DNA of 6,026 bases. It comes from an uncultured Spirochaetaceae bacterium. GTDB taxonomy: Bacteria; Spirochaetota; Spirochaetia; Sphaerochaetales; Sphaerochaetaceae. The notes beneath the pieces were generated by a model. The model was not told where the DNA came from and did no database searches. It was given only the letters and a program-made list of their open reading frames with translations. The position numbers and the translations under genes were made by a program. Numbering within the stretch: the stretch's first letter is position 1; every line of letters starts with the position of its first letter. The DNA is taken from assembly GCA_947630635.1 (NCBI GenBank), contig CANRIJ010000094.1, positions 1-6,026 on the forward strand, in the 5' to 3' direction. This document shows, in pieces, positions 1 to 5,762 of this stretch.

Positions 1-462
1 CATCCCCTCCGGATCTCTCTTGAAGACATGCTGAAAATCCTGTATTCCCCAATCGATCTGGAGCTTGGCGTCTTTCTCGCTATCGAGGGGAAGAATTGTG
101 TGGTTAAAGCTCTGTGCCATTGCATTTCCATGGCCAAGTCTCTCAATTGAGGATCTATCGGCCTCGTAGAGGAGCTCAATTGTCTCTGGGTGCTTTTCCT
201 CAAGCCAATGGAGAAGGGTAGGGCCGAAATTGAATGATATGTATGCGTAGTTGTTGGTCAGCGATATTATCCTGCCATTTGAATCCAGGTATCTGGAGTG
301 GGAATTTGAGTTGTAGCAGTCATGAAATATTCTTTCGTTCCAGTCCTCATATGGGGCTGCTGATGGCTGCTTTGGTATTATATCTGTCAGTGGGTTTTCC
401 CTAGGTGGCTGATAGAAGTGGCCATGGAGTATTAGAGATGTCCTCTTTTCACTATTTGGCAT
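1..462 (-). CDS. GH57 family glycoside hydrolase, DUF3536 type (5' part, cut by window edge)
   Basis: Reading the minus strand from the ATG at 462 gives 154 codons with no stop up to base 1. The product opens with the GH57 N-terminal signature LILHGHFYQPPREN (residues 10-23; H13 and H15 are the usual active-site histidines). It continues with the blocks AAPYEDWNERI (35-45), NNYAYISFNFGPTLLHWLE (70-88), GHGNAMAQSFNHTILPL (110-126) and WGIQDFQHVFKRDPEGM (138-154). These are hallmarks of the large GH57 proteins that also carry a DUF3536 region, thought to act on alpha-glucans in the cytoplasm. The window ends just before the expected WLPE block with the catalytic glutamate, so activity cannot be judged here. 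ATG 462 is the only standard start codon between the in-frame stop at 547-549 and the conserved region, but no Shine-Dalgarno sequence lies at a good distance. It is divergent from the DUF4912/branching-enzyme operon. Family assignment is strong; the exact substrate is unknown. Confidence 0.9.
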   Translation of the reverse strand, partial: MPNSEKRTSLILHGHFYQPPRENPLTDIIPKQPSAAPYEDWNERIFHDCYNSNSHSRYLDSNGRIISLTNNYAYISFNFGPTLLHWLEEKHPETIELLYEADRSSIERLGHGNAMAQSFNHTILPLDSEKDAKLQIDWGIQDFQHVFKRDPEGM

Positions 463-501
463 GTATCTAAGATAGCAGAAAAACCCCTTATTTGGTATGG
501 G

Positions 502-528
502 AATTTTAAAAAACAGATTTTTGAAATT
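502..528. repeat. AT-rich inverted repeat in the divergent intergenic region
   Basis: The arms AATTTTAAAAA (502-512) and TTTTTGAAATT (518-528) are inverted copies matching at 10 of 11 positions, separated by 5 bp. The repeat ends 8 bp upstream of the -35 box at 537 and lies within the upstream region of the minus-strand GH57 gene. It could be an operator shared by both divergent units, or simply an AT-rich upstream element. There is no evidence for which protein, if any, binds it. Confidence 0.4.
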
Positions 529-536
529 TGTAAGGA

Positions 537-565
537 TTGACCGTTTCTATTTAAATCATTAGCAT
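537..565 (+). promoter_or_regulatory. Candidate sigma70-type promoter of the DUF4912-GH57-mscS operon
   Basis: A -35 box TTGACC at 537-542 (5 of 6 to consensus) is followed, after 17 bp, by TAGCAT at 560-565 (4 of 6 to TATAAT). Transcription would start near 572, leaving a leader of about 18 nt before the ATG at 590. It lies in the 127-bp gap between divergent genes, where a promoter is required. This is by-eye consensus matching only. Confidence 0.6.
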
Positions 566-589
566 CAAAAATAAGACGGGAATGCGAAG

Positions 590-1309
590 ATGGTTTTGAT
601 TAAATTGGATAAATTATCCGAATCGGAACTAAGAAGTATTGCTGAGCAGGAAGATATAGAGGGTTTTGCTGAATTAAGCAGGGAAGAATTAATAAGGGGA
701 CTCTCAGAAAAGTACGAAGAGGATGATGATTCCTACTCATCTGATGACTTACCCGAATTACCCAATACTCGATATGTGGCTGGCATTACAGACTATAGGG
801 AGATATCGGAGTCGGTAGAGGAGCTGCCGGGTGTAGAGAGCCTGCCCGATGTCTATCCAGAGACTGCCATTCATCTTCTGTTTAAGAATAGAAACTGGGG
901 CTACGCATTCTGGTCAGTATCGCCTCTTGATAAAGAGAGATTTGATGAAGAGGGGAAGAGACTCTCTCTACTGGTAACCATTGTCAGAAAAGACAGTGTG
1001 AAGGACCAATACTACATAGATATCTCAGAGGATGACAAAGAGTGGAATATAGCATTCTCGAGTGAGGCAAGAACCTGCAGGGTATCGCTTGTCAGCGAAG
1101 ACAAGAAGGGAGAGAAGGAGGTTGTTGCCTCTTCTAATACAATTAGGCTTCCTATATCCTACTGGATTGAGCACAAAGACGAAATAGAGAGCTCGGATGG
1201 GCTTTTTAAGATATATCTCTCTTTCCTTACAAATAAGGATGGAGATCTGATAAGAAACGATCTCGTAAGGGAAATAGCAGAGGAGTATTTAGGGGAGGAG
1301 AATGAATAA
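590..1309 (+). CDS. DUF4912 domain protein with a SAP/Rho-N-like N-terminus
   Basis: This is a 239-residue, strongly acidic, soluble protein with no signal peptide or membrane segment. Residues 9-39 (LSESELRSIAEQ..., then LSREELIRGL) resemble the short two-helix SAP/Rho-N fold. An acidic low-complexity linker follows (EEDDDSYSSDD, 43-53). The core, from about residue 85 to 215, fits DUF4912: LPDVY (85-89), then IHLLFKNRNWGYAFWSVS (94-111), YYIDISEDDKEWNIAF (141-156) and a closing TIRLPISYW (184-192). The aromatic-rich strands suggest a beta-sandwich, possibly glycan-binding, but that is inference. From memory, DUF4912 proteins are often encoded next to GH57 enzymes, as here, so a partner or targeting role in alpha-glucan metabolism is plausible. 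No strong Shine-Dalgarno precedes ATG 590. The 3' end overlaps the downstream GH57 gene by 8 nt, implying co-translation. The biochemical function is not established. Confidence 0.82.
   Translation: MVLIKLDKLSESELRSIAEQEDIEGFAELSREELIRGLSEKYEEDDDSYSSDDLPELPNTRYVAGITDYREISESVEELPGVESLPDVYPETAIHLLFKNRNWGYAFWSVSPLDKERFDEEGKRLSLLVTIVRKDSVKDQYYIDISEDDKEWNIAFSSEARTCRVSLVSEDKKGEKEVVASSNTIRLPISYWIEHKDEIESSDGLFKIYLSFLTNKDGDLIRNDLVREIAEEYLGEENE
1291..1300 (+). promoter_or_regulatory. Purine-rich Shine-Dalgarno of the GH57 branching enzyme
   Basis: AGGGGAGGAG sits directly before ATG 1302, inside the 3' end of the DUF4912 gene. It is an excellent match to anti-16S sequence, though with tight spacing (about 3 nt from AGGGGAGG). 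It supports the overlapping start at 1302. Confidence 0.65.
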
Positions 1310-2906
1310 GCTCAATCTTATTCTGCATGCCCATCTGCCTTATGTCAGGCACTTGGAATATCCAAGGTTCTTAGAGGAGAACTGGCTCTTTGAGTCAATC
1401 AATGAGTCATATCTTCCGCTACTTCGTGTTCTTAACGAGCTAAGAGAGAGGGATGTTCCATTTAGGCTCTCGCTCTGTTTCTCTCCGACTCTTCTTACTA
1501 TGCTTCAGGATGCTCCGCTCCAGGAGAGGTTCATGAATTACATGAACCTTCATATCGAGCTTGGAGAGAAGGAAGTAAAGAGGACAGAGAAAGAGGACAA
1601 AGAGTGCCATGAGATGGCTCAGTTCTACCTAGAAGAGGCAAAGAGGAACCTTGAGCTCTATGAAAAGCTCAACAGAGACATCGTAACTGGCTTTAAAGAG
1701 CTTGAGAGAACCAGAAATGTTGAGCTTATAGCAACTGCAGCAACTCATGCGTATCTTCCCCTTTACAAGGACTACTCGACGGCAATTGAGGCCCAGATTG
1801 AGATGGGAATCAGAACACACAAAAGAGTCTTCGGAGCCGAGCCCACCGGTTTCTGGCTTCCAGAGAGCGGGTACTATCCAGGCTTGGATGAGATACTCTA
1901 TAGACATGGGATCAAGTGGTGTCAGCTTCCATCTCAGGCAGTTTTGACAGCCGAAGACAAATCGGAGTTTGGCGGCTACAGACCAATAGAGCTTCCATCT
2001 GGTCTATATGGGATGGCACGCGACTGGAATATCTCGCAGCTTATATCTGACTCAAAGACAGGCTATCCATGCGATCCAGACTACAGAGACTTCTATCGGG
2101 ACATCGGATATAGTCTTCCTCTTGACTATGTAAGGCCCTATATTCATGAGCCCTCGGTCAGAGTCTTCACTGGCTATAAATACCATGCGATAACAAGTCT
2201 CGATACCAATAATAAGTCTGTCTATAGCTATAGAAAGGCGATGGGCAAGACAAAGCTTCATACCGAGAACTTTCTATACCACATAAGACGAAAGGGCATA
2301 ATGCTCCAGACCTTCGGCATTGAGAATCCCGTTATCAACCTTGCCTTTGACGCTGAGTTCTTCGGTCACAGGTGGTTTGAGGGAATCGAGTTCTTGAAGA
2401 ACCTGATTGAGGAGGCATCTGAGGATCAGAATCTTCAGCTTACCACCCCCTCTGACGTTCTCTACGATGGCGGCAGGACGGAGAGGCTGAGGATTAACGA
2501 GATCTCAAGAAGCCAAAATGGCGGTGCGGATACTTGGCTTGATGGGTCAAATAACTGGATTTACAGGCATATTCTCAAGGCAATCGAGAGAATGGAGGAG
2601 CTTACCCATAGGTTTCCAGACCAAGGCTCTCTAAAGGGAAGATTCCTAAACCAGGCCTCTAGAGAGGTTCTTCTTGCCATGGCCTCCGATTGGCCATGCA
2701 TTATGCATGACAATACGAGTGTCACATATGCCTCCAAGAGACTGAGAAACCACCTTGGGTCTTTCAACGTCGTCTATACCTCTATGACAAAGAATACGGT
2801 AAATACTGAGTGGCTGGTGCACGCAGAAAAGAGGAATGCCATATTCCCTGATATCGATTACAATCTATTTGATCCTGATACAAGGTCTTACGGTAAGAAA
2901 CATTGA
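1302..2906 (+). CDS. 1,4-alpha-glucan branching enzyme, GH57 family (DUF1957-containing)
   Basis: This 534-residue cytoplasmic enzyme is predicted to cut alpha-1,4-glucan and transfer the piece to form alpha-1,6 branches in glycogen. The length is typical of GH57 branching enzymes. Visible motifs, in order, are HAHLPYVRH (9-17), the THAYLP block (148-153), and FWLPESGYYPG (184-194) with E188 as the expected nucleophile. Next come YRDFYRDIGY (261-270) and FDAEFFGHRWFEG (349-361) with D350 as the expected acid/base. The C-terminal helical part has NNWIYRHILKAIERM (417-431), and then QASREVLLAMASDWP (451-465) and YASKRLRNHLGSF (476-488). Both catalytic residues are present. The residue after E188 is Ser, where Cys is usual in the family as I recall it. 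Its start overlaps the DUF4912 gene by 8 nt and its TGA overlaps the TTG start of mscS by 4 nt. An amylase or 4-alpha-glucanotransferase is less likely given the complete branching-enzyme motif set. Confidence 0.9.
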   Translation: MNKLNLILHAHLPYVRHLEYPRFLEENWLFESINESYLPLLRVLNELRERDVPFRLSLCFSPTLLTMLQDAPLQERFMNYMNLHIELGEKEVKRTEKEDKECHEMAQFYLEEAKRNLELYEKLNRDIVTGFKELERTRNVELIATAATHAYLPLYKDYSTAIEAQIEMGIRTHKRVFGAEPTGFWLPESGYYPGLDEILYRHGIKWCQLPSQAVLTAEDKSEFGGYRPIELPSGLYGMARDWNISQLISDSKTGYPCDPDYRDFYRDIGYSLPLDYVRPYIHEPSVRVFTGYKYHAITSLDTNNKSVYSYRKAMGKTKLHTENFLYHIRRKGIMLQTFGIENPVINLAFDAEFFGHRWFEGIEFLKNLIEEASEDQNLQLTTPSDVLYDGGRTERLRINEISRSQNGGADTWLDGSNNWIYRHILKAIERMEELTHRFPDQGSLKGRFLNQASREVLLAMASDWPCIMHDNTSVTYASKRLRNHLGSFNVVYTSMTKNTVNTEWLVHAEKRNAIFPDIDYNLFDPDTRSYGKKH

Positions 2907-3724
2907 TAAGCTCTTTTGAAGCACTACTTAGGAAATTCGAGAATTTCATGTCAGAGTCCGGATATGGGCTCATTGTCTTCATAGGAGTCTTTGCTCTTGG
3001 CATCTTCATCATCCATACATTGATGAAGATATTCAAAAGCTTCTTTCTTCAGAGCTCTGTTGATAAGCTTCTTGTAAAGTTCTTCCTGATAATAATCAAG
3101 ATTACGCTATATGTCATCTTAATCCTTCTGGATCTCTTTATGGTGGGAGTAGACCTCACAGGCTATATTGCAGCCCTTTCTGCAATTGCCCTTGCAATTG
3201 GACTCTCGGTTAAGGACATAATCTCCGGAGTTGCAAGTGGTCTTATGATTCTGACAACCCACCCATTCAGGGTAGGGGACTATGTGGATCTTGGCACAAC
3301 TGGAGGCACTATAAAGGAGGTCAATCTCTTTCATACTGTCATCAACACACCAGACAACAAGAGAATCATGGTGCCCAACAAGAAGGTCTTTGACGACAAT
3401 ATAACCAATTACAGCTCCAATTCCAGAAGAAGACTCGATCTAATCTACTCAGTTGACTATGACACGGATATAGATAAGGCACTTGCCGTTTTGCTCGATG
3501 TTGCAAAAAAGAATCACCTGGTGCTGTCTCGCCCAGAGCCTATGAGCAAAATAAGCGAGTTTGGATCAAGCGATATAAGCCTTCTTCTGAGAGTCTGGAT
3601 GCTCAATGAGAACTATTGGACTGTGAAGTTTAATCTCCAGGAAGAGGTCTTTAAGGCCTTTAAGGAGAACTCAATCGAGATTCCATTCCCGCAGGTCACC
3701 ATCTCAAAGAGAAAGGAGAGCTGA
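2903..3724 (+). CDS. mscS: MscS-type small-conductance mechanosensitive channel
   Basis: This 273-residue inner-membrane channel opens under membrane tension to release solutes during hypo-osmotic shock. Length is close to E. coli MscS (286). Three hydrophobic segments are visible: about 21-41, 58-82 and the pore helix at about 86-118. The pore stretch LAIGLSVKDIISG (97-109) keeps the two leucines expected to form the hydrophobic gate (L97 and L101). D105 stands where E. coli has the G113 kink glycine, a common variant in the family as I recall. The beta domain begins PFRVGDYVDLG (121-131), followed by VPNKKVFDDNITNYS (157-171). The C-terminus ends in IPFPQVTI (260-267), like the canonical MscS end. 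The start is TTG at 2903, overlapping the upstream TGA (TTGA), which suggests translational coupling. No good Shine-Dalgarno is seen. An in-frame ATG at 2948 would give 258 residues and also keeps all three helices. Confidence 0.9.
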   Translation: MISSFEALLRKFENFMSESGYGLIVFIGVFALGIFIIHTLMKIFKSFFLQSSVDKLLVKFFLIIIKITLYVILILLDLFMVGVDLTGYIAALSAIALAIGLSVKDIISGVASGLMILTTHPFRVGDYVDLGTTGGTIKEVNLFHTVINTPDNKRIMVPNKKVFDDNITNYSSNSRRRLDLIYSVDYDTDIDKALAVLLDVAKKNHLVLSRPEPMSKISEFGSSDISLLLRVWMLNENYWTVKFNLQEEVFKAFKENSIEIPFPQVTISKRKES

Positions 3725-3725
3725 T

Positions 3726-4205
3726 ATGACTCTATCCAAGATGATTGCCATTCTCCTTTTTTGGATATTCTTTGCCATAGTTGTGTTTCTCATTGCTCTC
3801 TCGATGGGTTTGTATTCGCACTCTCTGATCAGAGTCAGAAAGAAGATCAGACTCTCGGCAAAATCCGCCTTTAGCCTCAAGAGCGAGATTGAGGGGGAGC
3901 TTGGAAGGAAGACAAAAGAGCTTGCCCTTCTCAAGCAGGCAATAGTCAGGCTAAAGCACTCAATTAGACTTCTGGATGTGTACCTGTATGACGAGAGGGA
4001 GCCCAGCACAAAGGCTCAGGATGGAAGGGATTTGATACTCTCTGCACTCGGCGACTATGAGAAGGCAGAAAAGCTGATATCCCACTCTGATAAAAAAGAG
4101 ATATTAAGCCTTTTAGATAGCGCCCTTGATAAATCTGAGAAGGCAAGAGGCGTCTTCTTGTCCATAGTTCAAGAAGAGCAGAAGGGAAAAAAGCGAGGTC
4201 TCTGA
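3726..4205 (+). CDS. Unrecognised one-helix membrane protein with charged helical/coiled-coil domain
   Basis: I do not recognise a family for this 159-residue protein. Residues 7-29 form one strongly hydrophobic helix (IAILLFWIFFAIVVFLIALSM). A very basic patch follows at once (RVRKKIRLSAK, 36-46), so by the positive-inside rule the C-terminal domain should be cytoplasmic. The rest is charged and helical. A heptad-like stretch of about 50-88 suggests a coiled coil, and a second helical pair covers about 102-155 after a DEREPS break. The C-terminus is basic (KGKKRGL). A clear Shine-Dalgarno, GAAAGGAG at 3711-3718, lies 7 nt before the ATG, and the upstream mscS stop is 1 nt away (TGATATG). It is therefore a real gene and the last in the operon, followed by a terminator hairpin. 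It might scaffold or modulate the neighbouring channel or glucan enzymes, but nothing in the sequence proves it. Confidence 0.8.
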   Translation: MTLSKMIAILLFWIFFAIVVFLIALSMGLYSHSLIRVRKKIRLSAKSAFSLKSEIEGELGRKTKELALLKQAIVRLKHSIRLLDVYLYDEREPSTKAQDGRDLILSALGDYEKAEKLISHSDKKEILSLLDSALDKSEKARGVFLSIVQEEQKGKKRGL

Positions 4206-4239
4206 TTTTTATCCCACTTCTCACCAAAAAAATACACAC

Positions 4240-4269
4240 TTGAGCTATTTTTGCATTATTTATTATACA
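4240..4269 (+). promoter_or_regulatory. Weak candidate upstream promoter (P1) for the dcw cluster
   Basis: TTGAGC (4240-4245, 4 of 6 to consensus) is followed after 18 bp by TATACA (4264-4269). The region is AT-rich. A transcript from here would start near 4277 and run into the hairpin/T-tract at 4303-4326 before reaching mraZ. This is a by-eye match of low reliability. Confidence 0.3.
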
Positions 4270-4277
4270 ATAAGCAA
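4251..4277. repeat. Imperfect inverted repeat in the mraZ upstream region
   Basis: The arms TTGCATTATT (4251-4260) and AATAAGCAA (4269-4277) are inverted copies apart from one extra A in the left arm, with an 8-bp centre. The repeat overlaps the -10-like TATACA of candidate promoter P1. It could be an operator, or chance in AT-rich DNA. Confidence 0.35.
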
Positions 4278-4302
4278 TTAGAGATTTTCATTTGGTTTTG
4301 AA

Positions 4303-4326
4303 CCCCCGGGAAAAGGGGGATTTTTT
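4303..4326 (+). terminator. Rho-independent terminator (C5/G5 hairpin plus T6)
   Basis: CCCCC (4303-4307) and GGGGG (4315-4319) flank a 7-nt loop. An A and then six Ts (4321-4326) follow. This is a classical, if short-stemmed, intrinsic terminator about 100 nt after the stop of the unknown membrane protein gene. It is the natural 3' end of the DUF4912-GH57-mscS operon. Because candidate promoter P1 lies upstream of it, it could alternatively act as a leader attenuator for mraZ. Confidence 0.65.
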
Positions 4327-4346
4327 AAAATTTGGGGCATTTTTTC

Positions 4347-4375
4347 TTGAATTAAATGGGGTGAGGGTGTAGATT
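4347..4375 (+). promoter_or_regulatory. Candidate mraZ-proximal promoter (P2)
   Basis: TTGAAT (4347-4352) and TAGATT (4370-4375) are spaced by 17 bp, each matching 4 of 6 consensus positions. Transcription would start near 4382, about 36 nt before the mraZ ATG and downstream of the terminator. The -10 box and start site are overlapped by the GTGGG repeats, the arrangement expected for MraZ autorepression. Confidence 0.45.
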
Positions 4376-4392
4376 TGTGGGTGGAAGTGGGA
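4357..4392 (+). promoter_or_regulatory. Probable MraZ operator: 10-bp-periodic TGGG repeats
   Basis: Two perfect GTGGG copies start at 4377 and 4387, exactly one helical turn apart with 5-bp spacers (TGGGT and TGGGA). A degenerate GTGTA occupies the same register at 4367, and TGGGG at 4357 is one base out of phase. MraZ in E. coli is known to bind direct TGGGN repeats with 5-nt spacers upstream of its own gene, so the match in motif, period and position is good. The repeats cover the -10 and start site of candidate promoter P2. Confidence 0.6.
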
Positions 4393-4406
4393 GAAATTCC
4401 CCTAAA

Positions 4407-4415
4407 AGGTGGAGG
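4407..4415 (+). promoter_or_regulatory. Shine-Dalgarno that decides the mraZ start
   Basis: AGGTGGAGG lies immediately upstream of ATG 4418. The alternative in-frame GTG at 4409 is inside this motif and has no Shine-Dalgarno of its own, so ATG 4418 is preferred. Confidence 0.65.
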
Positions 4416-4417
4416 AT

Positions 4418-4876
4418 ATGGGTATTCTTACAGGAACGTATAAAACGAAGTTAGACGACAAAGGGCGTCTCTCTTTGCCTGCGCGACTAAGAAACCAGAT
4501 CTCCCAAGAGCAGGTAGTCGTTCTTCCAGGCATCGATGGAAAATATCTGATAGTTGTTACCCCAGAATATTTCACGACAGAGATTCAGGCAAAAATAGCA
4601 TCTACCCCAATGGCTATGCTTGATGAGACAAAAAGGCTTTTTAACAGAAAATTCATTGCAACTGCGGACTTTGTGGACATCGACGCCTCGGGAAGAATAA
4701 ATATCCCTCTTCAGAAGAGAGAGCAGTTCGGGCTTAAGAATAGGGGCGATGCCCTTATTCTTGGCGCACTGGACTATATAGAGATTTGGAGCCAGGAAGA
4801 GTACGACAAGATGATCAGTGAGACTGAGAGCGTCACTCTTTCCTCTCTTGCCCAGGCTCTCTCAGACAAAGGCTGA
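4418..4876 (+). CDS. mraZ: Transcriptional regulator MraZ
   Basis: This 152-residue protein, from ATG 4418, matches the usual MraZ length. It carries two SpoVT/AbrB-like DNA-binding half-domains. The first has GTYKTKLDDKGRLSLPARLR (6-25) with the DxKGR core, and the second has DIDASGRINIP (87-97). The family start M-x-x-x-G fits MGILTG. MraZ forms ring-shaped oligomers in the cytoplasm or nucleoid and binds TGGG repeats upstream of its own gene to control the division and cell-wall cluster. Repeats of this kind are visible at 4357-4392. It is followed after 1 nt by rsmH (TGATATG), the standard dcw order. Identification is secure. Whether it represses or activates in this organism is not shown. 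Confidence 0.95.
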   Translation: MGILTGTYKTKLDDKGRLSLPARLRNQISQEQVVVLPGIDGKYLIVVTPEYFTTEIQAKIASTPMAMLDETKRLFNRKFIATADFVDIDASGRINIPLQKREQFGLKNRGDALILGALDYIEIWSQEEYDKMISETESVTLSSLAQALSDKG

Positions 4877-4877
4877 T

Positions 4878-5762
4878 ATGACTATCGTCCATACTCCGGT
4901 AATGGCGAAAGAGGTTCTTGAGCTTCTTCTTGTTCCTGATTCTGGAGAGAGAACAATGCTCGACTGTACCACAGGAGAGGGCGGTCACACGGAGCTCTTT
5001 CTAAAAAGGTACCCTAATTTGTCTGTTATTGGTCTCGATAGGGACAGTGATATACAGAAGAAGGCAGTTGAAAGGCTTTCAGGATTCAAAGAGAGGTTCA
5101 AGGCCGTCAATTCTTGGTTTGATGACTACCTCAAAGATGCGATGAGTGAGTCTTTCGACGTGATTCTCTTCGATCTCGGCATCTCTTCCTATCATTTCGA
5201 GGAGTCAGAGAGAGGCTTCTCTTTTAGGAAGGATGAGAGGCTAGATATGAGGCTTGATAAAAACCAGGATCTCTCAGCCTATGAGGTAGTCAATACCTAT
5301 AGCGAGGAGGAGATCAGCGAGGTTCTCTTCAAATATGGTGAGGAGAGGTACTCAAGGCGAATAGCAAGAGCCATAAGAGAGAGAAGGGAGGAAAAGGAGA
5401 TTGTTGGCTCTAAAGAGCTTTCCGATCTTATTTTCTCGGCTGTTCCAAGAGAATACAGATATGGAAGGATCCATCCGGCAACTCGTTCATTTCAGGCGAT
5501 AAGAATCGAGGTGAATGGAGAGCTGGAGAGAATCGAAAGCGCTTTAGAGGGAGCTTTGAAAGCACTAAAAAGGGGTGGGAGAGTAGGAGTTATCTCGTTT
5601 CATTCTCTTGAGGACAGAATTGCAAAGCATTTCTTCAGAGAGAGGGCTCAAGCGGGAGAAGTAAGACTCATTACCAAAAAACCCATAATCCCATCTGATG
5701 AGGAACTTGAGGCAAACCCTCCCTCACGTTCTGCGAAGCTAAGGGTAGTGGAGAAGATCTGA
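4878..5762 (+). CDS. rsmH: 16S rRNA (cytosine(1402)-N(4))-methyltransferase RsmH
   Basis: This 294-residue SAM-dependent methyltransferase (formerly MraW) adds the N4-methyl group of m4Cm1402 in the ribosomal P site. Motifs are complete: HTPVM (5-9), the SAM loop DCTTGEGGHT (29-38), and GLDRDSD (52-58). FDLGISSYHFEESERGFSF (98-116) and LDMRLD (122-127) follow. The second half has GEERYSRRIARAI (154-166), RIHPATRSFQAIRIEVNGEL (197-216), ISFHSLEDRI (239-248) and the C-terminal NPPSRSAKLRVVEK (280-293). The conserved SSPQ position reads SSYH here. ATG 4878 is chosen because HTPVM must lie near the N-terminus and it follows the mraZ stop by 1 nt. The reading frame is open further upstream only as a shadow inside mraZ. 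Its Shine-Dalgarno (AAAGG at 4868-4872) is weak, suggesting coupling to mraZ translation. Length is slightly short of the E. coli protein but nothing is missing. Confidence 0.96.
   Translation: MTIVHTPVMAKEVLELLLVPDSGERTMLDCTTGEGGHTELFLKRYPNLSVIGLDRDSDIQKKAVERLSGFKERFKAVNSWFDDYLKDAMSESFDVILFDLGISSYHFEESERGFSFRKDERLDMRLDKNQDLSAYEVVNTYSEEEISEVLFKYGEERYSRRIARAIRERREEKEIVGSKELSDLIFSAVPREYRYGRIHPATRSFQAIRIEVNGELERIESALEGALKALKRGGRVGVISFHSLEDRIAKHFFRERAQAGEVRLITKKPIIPSDEELEANPPSRSAKLRVVEKI

Noticed and set aside
463..540. Sigma70-type promoter for the minus-strand GH57 gene (for example TTACAA-17-TTTAAA)
   Set aside because: The best hexamer pairs match consensus poorly in AT-rich DNA. A promoter must exist nearby but I cannot place it.
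463..549. N-terminal extension of the minus-strand GH57 protein up to the in-frame stop at 547-549
   Set aside because: The frame is open but has no ATG, GTG or TTG codon. The family begins only a few residues before HGHFYQPP, which fits ATG 462.
3964..4239. Minus-strand open frame of 91 codons reaching into the gap before mraZ
   Set aside because: It lies mostly antisense to the well-supported 159-aa gene, has no recognisable domain and has low-complexity, implausible composition. Similar antisense frames elsewhere (1629-1907, 3119-3334, 3704-4009, 5648-5881) were rejected for the same reason.
4389..4401. Small hairpin GGGA-GAAAT-TCCC just before the mraZ ribosome binding site
   Set aside because: The stem is only 4 bp and does not cover the Shine-Dalgarno. 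The G-run is better explained by the periodic TGGG repeats.
4409..4417. GTG start for mraZ at 4409
   Set aside because: The GTG lies inside the AGGTGGAGG ribosome binding site and has none of its own. ATG 4418 gives the standard 152-aa MraZ.
4818..4877. An upstream extension of rsmH that would begin 20 codons earlier, inside mraZ
   Set aside because: The extra residues do not resemble RsmH. ATG 4878 puts HTPVM next to the N-terminus and follows the mraZ stop by 1 nt.
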